Below are positions 1 to 5,363 of a stretch of DNA of 5,363 nucleotides, piece after piece. Origin of the DNA: Flectobacillus sp. (GTDB taxonomy: Bacteria > Bacteroidota > Bacteroidia > Cytophagales > Spirosomataceae); assembly GCA_029865665.1 (NCBI GenBank), contig JARXAV010000221.1:1-5363 (forward strand), given 5' to 3'. The stretch's first letter is position 1. Each line of letters opens with the position of its first letter. The position numbers and the translations under genes are program-made. The notes beneath the pieces were generated by a model. The model did not search any database, was not told the DNA's origin, and was given only the letters and a program-made list of their open reading frames with translations.

Positions 1-1
1 A

Positions 2-961
2 AACGATTTTGGACAGATTTTAGATGCAACCTTGACCATTCCTACGGCAGGAAAACACACCTTTGACTTACAAATTGATGGAAAATATTTGGTTAAAGTA
101 AATGGAAAAGAGCTTCTTCCAGAAGCTCCATCGGGTGAGTATGACCATCGCTTCGCAAGCGTTGATTTACCAGCAGGACAAGTTCCAATATCTATCGTTT
201 TCTATAAGTACGAAGGTTGGGCAAAACCTGTATTAGGCTTATGGATTCAAGGCCCTGCTAGTCGTGCAACAGCATTTCATCGCTTATCCTCGGTGCTTAC
301 TGTACCACCCGCAAACCCAATTTTAATGGATGCCCCAACCTCTATTGTTTTTCGTTCTTTCAACGATTTATACGAAAATGAGAAGCACCTAAAACGTATT
401 GTTCATGCTGTTAACGTGGGTAATCCAGCCAAATTACATTACACCTACGACCTTGATAATGGTGCAATTGCCCAAATTTGGAAAGGAGACTTTTTAGACG
501 TTTCGCCGATGTGGGATAGCCGTGGCGATGGTTCTTCTCGCCCTCGTGGTGCGGTGCTTGCCTTGTCGGATACGCCAGTACTTGTTTCTGCAAACGATAA
601 AGCCCTGTTTTCAGATACCCCAAGTGAAGCAGCCAATTTCAGAACTTTAGGCTATGACATGGACGACCAAAATTTACCAACATTCAATTACCGTATCAAT
701 GGCAATGAGGTAGAAGATCAAATAAGAATTCAAGACGAAAAGTATTTTCTCCGCACCTTGAGCATCAAAAACGTAGCGAACAATCAAGTAGTGCGTTTGG
801 CAATTGGCAAAAGCATCGCAAAAGTGGCAGATGACCTGTATAGTGTTGACGACAAACATTATTATATCAGAGCAACAGGGGCTACCATTGAACAACTAGA
901 TGGAAAGAGCGTCCTAACCGTTCCTGCAAGTACTAAAGTCCAATATGCCATTGTTTGGTAA
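2..961 (+). CDS. PA14-domain protein, C-terminal fragment (5' end outside window); probable partner of the downstream propeller-cytochrome
   Basis: The reading frame is open from base 2 to a TAA at 959-961, giving 319 visible residues with no convincing start, so the gene begins upstream of the window. The first ~85 residues resemble the end of a PA14 domain, a beta-rich carbohydrate-binding module: note HTFDLQIDGKYLVKVNGKEL and then a GLWIQGP strand. The remaining ~230 residues, with features such as AQIWKGDFLDVSPMWDSRGD and a closing beta-rich part, resemble the C-terminal region of large PA14/c-type cytochrome proteins of Bacteroidota and Planctomycetes/Verrucomicrobia. That assignment is from memory of the family, not a search. 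No heme motif (CxxCH) lies in the visible part; if there is one it is upstream. The next gene starts 34 bp after the stop on the same strand with no terminator between, so the two are probably cotranscribed. An exported location is inferred from the PA14 domain and the partner. Confidence 0.75.
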   Translation, partial: NDFGQILDATLTIPTAGKHTFDLQIDGKYLVKVNGKELLPEAPSGEYDHRFASVDLPAGQVPISIVFYKYEGWAKPVLGLWIQGPASRATAFHRLSSVLTVPPANPILMDAPTSIVFRSFNDLYENEKHLKRIVHAVNVGNPAKLHYTYDLDNGAIAQIWKGDFLDVSPMWDSRGDGSSRPRGAVLALSDTPVLVSANDKALFSDTPSEAANFRTLGYDMDDQNLPTFNYRINGNEVEDQIRIQDEKYFLRTLSIKNVANNQVVRLAIGKSIAKVADDLYSVDDKHYYIRATGATIEQLDGKSVLTVPASTKVQYAIVW

Positions 962-995
962 GTCGTTTCTTATTTTTAACACGAATTTCAATTCC

Positions 996-2966
996 ATGAA
1001 TATATCTTCTTATATCCGTTCTATCAGTAAATCATTCCTCTTAGCAGGCTCGATTTGTACGGGGCTATTGGCACAGGAAGCCCCTAGCGAAAACGATTTT
1101 TACAAAATTATTAAAGTTCCTATTCCAGAAGGTATCGTTTTGGAAGTAGGTGGACTTGTAGCCCTACCCAATGGCGACTTAGCAGCCTCTACTCGTCGTG
1201 GCGATGTTTATATCATTGAAAGTCCCTTATCGAATAGACCGAATTATCGCAAATTTGCCACAGGTTTACACGAGATTTTAGGACTTGCCTACAAAGACGG
1301 ATTTCTCTATTGCGCTCAACGAGGAGAATTGACCAAACTTATTGATAAAAATGGCGATGGTAAAGCCGACCGTTACGAAACAGTATATGCGTGGCCAATT
1401 TCTGGGCATTATCACGAGTATTCTTTTGGGCCAAAAATTGGGGCAGACGGAGCTTTTTATGTAACTGGAAACATTGGTTTTGGCACACATGACTGGTGGG
1501 TTGGGAAATCCCTTGCTCCTTGGAGAGGCTGGACAATGCGTATCACCGAAGATGGACAAATGACTCCTTATGCCGCAGGAATGCGTTCGCCTTGCGGAAT
1601 TGGCATGGTTAACGGCGAGTTTTTCTATGGCGATAATCAAGGAGACTGGATGGGTTCTGGTTTTATTACGAATGTAGAAAAAGGCGATTTCTTAGGTCAT
1701 CCAGCGTCCTTACGTTGGGCAGATCGTCCAGAATCTCCTGTAAAAATGAGACAATCAATGGTTTATAGTAAAGTTGACCCTCGTGACGACGCTCGCTATA
1801 AGCCAGAATATATTGCGAATGAACCCGCAACAACCATTTATGAATTTAGCAAAAAGGCTTATCCAAGTATGCAGGTAAAATCTCCTGCCGTATGGTTACC
1901 TCATGGCGTTTTGGGCGTTTCTACCTCCGAAATTATTGTTGATGAAACCAAAGGTGGTTTTGGCCCTTTTGCAGGACAGCTATTCGTTGGCGACCAAGGA
2001 ATGTCTAAAATCGCCCGTGTTTTCTTAGAAAAAGTAAACAATCAGTATCAAGGAGCTTCTTTTGATTTCCGTTCGGGTTTCCGTTCGGGAGTATTACGTA
2101 TGACTTGGGGAACAGAAGATAATCTCCTTGTGGGCGGAACAAACAGAGGTTGGGGTTCGGCAGGAAATGAGCCATTCGGACTAGAACGCTTACTATTTAC
2201 GGGAAAAACTCCCTTCGAAATGAAAGCCGTAAGAGCTATGCCAGATGGTTTTGAAATTGAATTTACATTACCTGTGAACAAACAAAAAGCAGAAAATGTA
2301 AACAGTTATGACGTGTCGAGCTATACCTACAAATACCATCCTGTTTACGGTAGCCCTGTCATCAATCGAAGCGAAAATGCGGTACGTGGAGCAAAAGTTT
2401 CAGAAGACGGTTTACGAGTACGGATTGTAGTGGATAATTTAAGAGAAGGATATGTCCATGAAATCAAACCAGAAGGAATTGCTTCTGCCAAAGAAAATTG
2501 GTCGCTCTTGCATGGAAGTGCTTATTACACCTTAAATAATATTCCTGCGGGAGAAAAAGCGAAAATCACCTTAGTTACGCCTAAAACAAAAGCCCAAAAG
2601 GAACGTATTGATGCTGGCTCATTGGTCAATACGCCAGACAATCAGATGAAAGAAGCGGCTCCAGGCACTGCATCGAAGGTAAAAGCGAATCCTGCAAAAG
2701 AAGCCTTGTTGACCGACAAAGAAGCAATGGCTTTATTGAGCAAACACACTTGTTTGGCTTGTCATAAAGTAAACGAACGTGCTGTAGGCCCAGCCTATAA
2801 GGAAATTGCCAAACGTAATTATACGAATGCTCAGATTGAAGCACTGATTGTCCAACCTCAGCCAAGCAACTGGCCAGACTTTTCGACTCCAATGGCTCCA
2901 ATGAGTCATGTTCCGAAAAAAGATATTCAAAAAATTGCCGCTTGGATTAATGCTTTGAAAAAATAA
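996..2966 (+). CDS. Secreted sugar-dehydrogenase-like beta-propeller fused to a C-terminal monoheme cytochrome c
   Basis: This is a 656-residue exported protein. I chose the ATG at 996 because it places a normal signal peptide (MNISSYIRSISKSFLLAGS..., cleavage near residues 26-29) at the N terminus. An ATG at 945 would add 17 residues in front and overlap the upstream gene. Residues ~40-400 form a PQQ-sugar-dehydrogenase/sorbosone-dehydrogenase-like propeller, with repeats such as GGLVALPNGDLAAST, an EF-hand-like DKNGDGKAD loop at 117-125, and GDNQGDWMGSG at 212-222. Residues ~405-515 look like an Ig-like module ending in HGSAYYTLNNIP. An Ala/Pro/Lys-rich linker (~540-570) leads to a class I cytochrome c at ~572-656, with heme motif CLACH (586-590) and a likely Met ligand at 633 or 636. 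Family knowledge suggests periplasmic oxidation of a sugar-like substrate with electron transfer to the built-in heme. The substrate, and whether PQQ is bound, cannot be read from the sequence. It is last in its operon, followed by a strong terminator. Confidence 0.85.
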   Translation: MNISSYIRSISKSFLLAGSICTGLLAQEAPSENDFYKIIKVPIPEGIVLEVGGLVALPNGDLAASTRRGDVYIIESPLSNRPNYRKFATGLHEILGLAYKDGFLYCAQRGELTKLIDKNGDGKADRYETVYAWPISGHYHEYSFGPKIGADGAFYVTGNIGFGTHDWWVGKSLAPWRGWTMRITEDGQMTPYAAGMRSPCGIGMVNGEFFYGDNQGDWMGSGFITNVEKGDFLGHPASLRWADRPESPVKMRQSMVYSKVDPRDDARYKPEYIANEPATTIYEFSKKAYPSMQVKSPAVWLPHGVLGVSTSEIIVDETKGGFGPFAGQLFVGDQGMSKIARVFLEKVNNQYQGASFDFRSGFRSGVLRMTWGTEDNLLVGGTNRGWGSAGNEPFGLERLLFTGKTPFEMKAVRAMPDGFEIEFTLPVNKQKAENVNSYDVSSYTYKYHPVYGSPVINRSENAVRGAKVSEDGLRVRIVVDNLREGYVHEIKPEGIASAKENWSLLHGSAYYTLNNIPAGEKAKITLVTPKTKAQKERIDAGSLVNTPDNQMKEAAPGTASKVKANPAKEALLTDKEAMALLSKHTCLACHKVNERAVGPAYKEIAKRNYTNAQIEALIVQPQPSNWPDFSTPMAPMSHVPKKDIQKIAAWINALKK

Positions 2967-2995
2967 TTCAACACCCAAAATAAGTATAAATGCAC

Positions 2996-3032
2996 ACAGT
3001 CATCAAATCCGATTTTGATGGCTGTTTTTTTT
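2996..3032 (+). terminator. Intrinsic terminator after the propeller-cytochrome gene
   Basis: An 11-bp stem (CAGTCATCAAA at 2997-3007 against TTTGATGGCTG at 3014-3024, one G-U pair) closes a 6-base loop and is followed by eight T at 3025-3032. It starts 30 bp after the stop codon. The opposite strand has no T tract after the stem, so it acts on the plus strand only. It separates the redox operon from the two-component system. Confidence 0.9.
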
Positions 3033-3064
3033 ATAAACTAATGTTAGAAAGACCGAATAATAAT

Positions 3065-3072
3065 TATTTTTG
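3065..3072 (+). promoter_or_regulatory. Candidate Bacteroidota -7 promoter element for the sensor kinase gene
   Basis: TATTTTTG matches the Bacteroidota sigma-A -7 consensus TAnnTTTG exactly. It lies after the upstream terminator and 46 bp before the kinase start, the expected place for a new promoter. The -33 partner is poor: only GTTAG near 3043-3047 falls at suitable spacing. In AT-rich sequence this octamer can arise by chance, so position is the main support. Confidence 0.45.
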
Positions 3073-3100
3073 GAAAACTACTCACTTATCTCCTACATTT

Positions 3101-3109
3101 AAGAGAAAA
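3101..3109 (+). promoter_or_regulatory. Purine-rich ribosome-binding stretch supporting the TTG start of the kinase
   Basis: AAGAGAAAA lies 8 bases before the TTG at 3118. It is the only purine-rich stretch close to the start and overlaps the in-frame stop TAA at 3100-3102, which bars any start further upstream. Bacteroidota often initiate without a true Shine-Dalgarno, so this is supportive rather than decisive. Confidence 0.4.
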
Positions 3110-3117
3110 TTGATTAC

Positions 3118-4221
3118 TTGAACCATTCCACTACTCCCTTGAAACAAATCGCCCTTCGCTATTTTTTACTTTTCACCTACCTTACAGCGTCTTATTCGAA
3201 TGCCGCTATCCGTTCTGTGTGGCATTATCAACGAGGTGATATAAGTAGCGATTTGATAAACAAGATACGTACCAATAAACAGATTCGTTTGCAGTATAAT
3301 GAAGTTACTAATCTTGAATTTGTCCCACAACAGACTAAAGAAACGTATTTTTACAAAATACCCAATGCCGAAAAATTGAGTCGATGGATTGAAATAGGAA
3401 CAGAACCCATCATTCAAATTCCAATGCTAAATGGTGGTCAATATACACTATATATAGCAACCCAAGCAGACGACGCTCACATTATCGATAAGGTTAACAT
3501 TACTATTAAACAGGCATTTTGGCAAGAATGGTGGTTTTTCCCATCCATTTTTATCTACTTTATGGGACTCGTAGGCATTGGCATCTACTTCTTTTCGCTT
3601 TATAACATTCGCCAAAAACTCAAGCTTTATGATGTCCGAAACAAAATAGCCGCTGACTTACATGACGAAGTCGGTTCTAACTTAAACAGTATTTCTATTT
3701 TCATTGAACTACTACGCAGAAAATCACCCCCAGAGCTGTACCCAATTTTAGATAAAATAACGAAAAATTCATCGGAGTCACTCCAGTTGATGCAAGACAC
3801 CATTTGGGCAATTCAAACAAAGAATGATAATTTCAACCTATTTATTGACAAAATGAGAGGACTGGCCACTTCTGTACTTGGAGCGAAAGGAATAGCCTTT
3901 GAATTTGCCAGTAACTTACCTCATACCAACTATAATATTTCGATGGATGTTCGTAAAAATGCCTACTTGATTTACAAAGAGGCTATCAATAATATTACAA
4001 AACATTCACAGGCAAAAAAAGCATTTGTAACAATAGATGAGCATCAGTCATTCATTACAATTATCATTGGAGACAATGGCATCGGTTTCGATACAGGCAT
4101 TGAACGAGATGGAAATGGCCTAAAAAACTTTGAAGAAAGAGCGACCACGAATGGCCTTGTGCTAATGATTTATTCTGAAATTAATGTGGGGACTACCATC
4201 ACCCTAAAAATACCGTTTTAA
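3118..4221 (+). CDS. Membrane sensor histidine kinase, HPK7/HisKA_3 type, with a single Y_Y_Y-like periplasmic domain
   Basis: This 367-residue kinase starts at TTG (3118, or TTG at 3139): an in-frame stop lies at 3100 and the first in-frame ATG is codon 103, inside the sensor domain. A signal peptide or anchor spans ~8-30. Residues ~57-131 resemble a Y_Y_Y domain (PMLNGGQYTLYIA, then FWQEWWFF), the module that normally follows the propeller in Bacteroidota sensor kinases; no propeller is present here. A membrane helix at ~139-161 leads into the cytoplasmic kinase. The HisKA_3 H-box is DLHDEVGS with phospho-acceptor His182. The ATPase domain shows an N-box around EAINN (288-292), G1 motif DNGIGFD (319-325) and G2 motif GNGL (332-335). 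All catalytic motifs are intact, so it should phosphorylate the NarL-type regulator encoded 104 bp downstream. The signal sensed is unknown. It probably has its own promoter, since a strong terminator precedes it. Confidence 0.9.
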   Translation: MNHSTTPLKQIALRYFLLFTYLTASYSNAAIRSVWHYQRGDISSDLINKIRTNKQIRLQYNEVTNLEFVPQQTKETYFYKIPNAEKLSRWIEIGTEPIIQIPMLNGGQYTLYIATQADDAHIIDKVNITIKQAFWQEWWFFPSIFIYFMGLVGIGIYFFSLYNIRQKLKLYDVRNKIAADLHDEVGSNLNSISIFIELLRRKSPPELYPILDKITKNSSESLQLMQDTIWAIQTKNDNFNLFIDKMRGLATSVLGAKGIAFEFASNLPHTNYNISMDVRKNAYLIYKEAINNITKHSQAKKAFVTIDEHQSFITIIIGDNGIGFDTGIERDGNGLKNFEERATTNGLVLMIYSEINVGTTITLKIPF

Positions 4222-4232
4222 GATTTATTTTC

Positions 4233-4263
4233 TACCCAAAATTGGGTATTTTTCACCCAAAAT
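4233..4263 (+). promoter_or_regulatory. NarL-like 7-2-7 palindrome plus extra half-site; candidate operator for the response regulator (or weak kinase terminator)
   Basis: TACCCAA (4233-4239), AA, TTGGGTA (4242-4248) is a perfect inverted repeat with the 7-2-7 spacing known for NarL sites, and the heptamer fits the NarL consensus TACYYMT at six of seven positions. ACCCAAAAT occurs at 4234-4242 and again at 4255-4263, exactly 21 bp apart. The site is centred 85 bp before the regulator ATG and just upstream of a TAnnTTTG element, consistent with autoregulation. Alternative reading: TACCCA/TGGGTA with an AAAT loop followed by five T, starting 12 bp after the kinase stop, could be a weak intrinsic terminator. 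The sequence does not decide between them. Confidence 0.5.
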
Positions 4264-4271
4264 CTTTCCCC

Positions 4272-4279
4272 TATTTTTG
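4272..4279 (+). promoter_or_regulatory. Candidate Bacteroidota -7 promoter element for the response regulator gene
   Basis: TATTTTTG matches TAnnTTTG exactly and lies 46 bp before the regulator ATG. The T-run at 4249-4253 sits at roughly -33 spacing but is a weak match to the usual TTG element. A transcript starting near 4286 would place the 7-2-7 palindrome at about -46, a typical position for an activator. The kinase gene shows the same octamer at the same 46-bp distance from its own start. Confidence 0.45.
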
Positions 4280-4325
4280 TAACGAAATGATAGCTAAAGG
4301 CTATTTTCTTTAACAGCGTCAACCT

Positions 4326-4961
4326 ATGATAAGAGTTGTTTTATTCGAAGATAACAAGAACCTTCGAGAGAGTTTAGGCTTATTTTTAGCCAGTACGGAT
4401 ACGATTTGGTTAGCAGGCTCATATCCTGATGCTAGAGAAGTTTTACACGTAGTTAAAACAATGAATCCTGATGTTGTACTGATGGACATTCAGATGCCGC
4501 ATAAATCAGGCATTGAAGCGATGCAAGAAATCAAACAAAAGTACCCGAATGTAAAAGTGTTAATTCAGACTGTTTATGAGGACGAAGATAAAATTTTTCA
4601 GGCTATTTGCTCTGGTGCTAATGGATATGTCATCAAAAATCCACATCCTGATGTATATGTTCAGGCCATAGAGGAAGTGTATCAAGGCGGTTCACACCTA
4701 TCTCCCAACATTGCGGCGAAAGTATTGGCGATGTTTCAAAACAAATACGTGATTTCTGAACCAAGTTACATTGAATTGACACAACGTGAAAAACAAGTAT
4801 TGGCTTGCATGACAAAAGGGATGAGTTACAAAATGATTGCCGATAACTGTGACATCAAAGTTGGTACTATCCACTCTCACATTAAAAATATTTATAAAAA
4901 ATTACACGTAAATTCTGCCCCAGAAGCAGTTGTAAAAGCCTTATCTATGCGACTCGTATAG
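4326..4961 (+). CDS. NarL/FixJ-family response regulator (receiver plus LuxR-type HTH)
   Basis: This 211-residue DNA-binding response regulator is full length for its family. The receiver domain (~1-120) has the acidic pair Glu8-Asp9, phospho-acceptor Asp54 in VVLMDIQMP, the switch Thr82 and conserved Lys104 in GYVIKN. After a short linker, the LuxR/GerE-type helix-turn-helix (~150-206) opens with LTQREKQVLACMTKGMSYKM and carries the recognition helix in TIHSHIKNIYKKLHV. All key residues are present, so it should be phosphorylated by the kinase upstream and bind DNA as a dimer. It starts at the first ATG, with no obvious Shine-Dalgarno. The 104-bp gap after the kinase carries a possible promoter and operator, so it may be transcribed both from the kinase promoter and independently. 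Its target genes are not identifiable; the NarL-like palindrome before it is the best local candidate. Its 3' end overlaps the convergent membrane-protein gene by 17 bp. Confidence 0.95.
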   Translation: MIRVVLFEDNKNLRESLGLFLASTDTIWLAGSYPDAREVLHVVKTMNPDVVLMDIQMPHKSGIEAMQEIKQKYPNVKVLIQTVYEDEDKIFQAICSGANGYVIKNPHPDVYVQAIEEVYQGGSHLSPNIAAKVLAMFQNKYVISEPSYIELTQREKQVLACMTKGMSYKMIADNCDIKVGTIHSHIKNIYKKLHVNSAPEAVVKALSMRLV

Positions 4962-4968
4962 CATTTTT
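4945..4968 (+). terminator. Possible terminator hairpin formed by the convergent gene overlap
   Basis: CTATGCG (4945-4951) pairs with CGTATAG (4955-4961) around an ACT loop, with one G-U pair, and five T follow at 4964-4968 after CA. The hairpin coincides exactly with the 17-bp overlap of the two convergent coding regions. On the minus strand it is followed only by a distant run of four T (opposite 4934-4937), so any activity is more likely on the plus strand. The short stem and tight loop make it a weak candidate. Confidence 0.4.
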
Positions 4969-5358
4969 GCGTAGCGAAAGCAGGCCAACAATCCAAAACC
5001 CAAAACACAACACCCCTACCCCATTTTTGATCGTATAGAAAATCATAGATAAGTCGTTTGATTGCAGAATCGACTCGTTAAAAATAAAGTAAAATAATAT
5101 ATTACTCACGAAAGAAATTAGTACGTAGAGATTAAACCAAAAAGCTGCATAACGATACACGTTATCTATCCTTTTATCTAATACGTATTGACGATGTAAC
5201 ACAATAGCATAAACAGAAAAAAACATTGCCTCAACTAATCCAGACTTTGTTGGTATTTCGAGGTAGCCATCTTTCCAAAAAAAGTTAACTACTAGCAACG
5301 AACATGAAAGTATGATTACCCCTAGTACACTTTTTTTGACTACTGAATTCTGAATCAT
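4945..5358 (-). CDS. Small four-helix integral membrane protein, function unknown
   Basis: This gene encodes 137 residues from an ATG at 5358-5356 to a TAG at 4947-4945. I do not recognise the family. Four hydrophobic segments are visible: ~10-28 (VLGVIILSCSLLVVNFFW), ~41-55, ~72-93 (WFNLYVLISFVSNILFYFIF) and ~111-128 (VGVLCFGFWIVGLLSL). A charged loop (HRQYVLDKRIDNVYRY, 55-70) separates helices 2 and 3, and the C terminus is basic (LRKNAIRVA). There is no signal peptide cleavage site, no cysteine motif and no recognisable catalytic residue. The five remaining bases before the ATG hold no in-frame stop, so the true start could lie beyond the window. The frame is long, hydrophobic in a protein-like pattern and has no competing gene opposite beyond the 17-bp overlap, which supports a real gene. 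Its promoter is outside the window, so a link to the two-component system cannot be judged. Confidence 0.7.
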   Translation of the reverse strand: MIQNSVVKKSVLGVIILSCSLLVVNFFWKDGYLEIPTKSGLVEAMFFSVYAIVLHRQYVLDKRIDNVYRYAAFWFNLYVLISFVSNILFYFIFNESILQSNDLSMIFYTIKNGVGVLCFGFWIVGLLSLRKNAIRVA

Positions 5359-5363
5359 TTGAT

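Noticed and set aside
945..995. Longer start (ATG at 945) for the propeller-cytochrome gene
   Set aside because: It would put 17 extra residues before a normal signal peptide and overlap the upstream gene; the ATG at 996 gives a standard exported N terminus.
996..1076. Possible lipoprotein signal (LLAGSIC) in the propeller-cytochrome
   Set aside because: The residue before Cys21 is Ile, which does not fit the lipobox; cleavage near residues 26-29 by signal peptidase I fits better.
411..2978. Minus-strand open frames opposite the two redox genes
   Set aside because: They lie wholly or almost wholly inside well-supported plus-strand genes, have no recognisable domains and look like antisense shadows.
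2972..2981. CACCCAAAAT after the propeller-cytochrome gene, identical to 4254-4263
   Set aside because: It lacks an inverted partner, sits before a terminator, and repeated 10-mers are expected by chance in a window this size.
3118..4221. Kinase as a truncated pseudogene because it lacks ATG and the propeller
   Set aside because: An intact signal segment follows the TTG and all kinase motifs are present with no frameshift, so it is more likely functional.
4290..4304. Small hairpin ATAGC-TAAAG-GCTAT in the regulator leader
   Set aside because: A 5-bp AT-rich stem is too weak to call a regulatory structure on its own.
1..5363. Mobile elements, CRISPR arrays, tRNA/rRNA genes
   Set aside because: No transposase, terminal inverted repeats, regular repeat-spacer pattern or cloverleaf-type RNA was seen; gaps between genes are all under 160 bp.

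Overview
The window looks like chromosome from a Bacteroidota bacterium, probably of the Cytophagales type (Flectobacillus/Arcicella/Runella-like). This is inferred from the AT-rich composition, weak or absent Shine-Dalgarno sequences, TAnnTTTG-type promoter elements, a Y_Y_Y-domain sensor kinase, and secreted propeller-cytochrome proteins. The genus cannot be fixed from the sequence alone. All genes appear intact apart from the one cut by the left edge; the right-edge gene may also extend beyond the window.

Region 1 (1-3032) is the end of an operon for exported redox proteins. It holds the C-terminal part of a PA14-containing protein, likely a larger cytochrome-type polypeptide. After 34 bp comes a complete 656-residue periplasmic protein combining a signal peptide, a sugar-dehydrogenase-like beta-propeller, an Ig-like module and a C-terminal monoheme cytochrome c. 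A strong intrinsic terminator (2996-3032) closes this unit. The pair probably oxidises an unidentified sugar-like substrate in the periplasm and passes electrons to heme.

Region 2 (3033-4968) is a two-component system. A 367-residue membrane histidine kinase (HPK7/HisKA_3 type) has a single small Y_Y_Y-like periplasmic domain and no two-component propeller; it must start at TTG. It is followed by a 211-residue NarL/FixJ (LuxR-type HTH) response regulator. The 104-bp gap between them holds a perfect 7-2-7 palindrome (TACCCAA-AA-TTGGGTA), an extra half-site 21 bp on, and a TAnnTTTG element. This suggests that the regulator gene has its own, perhaps autoregulated, promoter. The palindrome could instead be a weak kinase terminator.

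Region 3 (4945-5358) is a minus-strand gene for a small four-helix membrane protein of unknown function. It converges on the regulator gene and overlaps it by 17 bp; the overlap is itself a near-palindrome whose two ends are the two stop codons.

No RNA genes, insertion sequences, CRISPR arrays or attachment sites were seen. The most interesting material is regulatory: the kinase-regulator gap and the hairpin overlap at the convergent gene ends.
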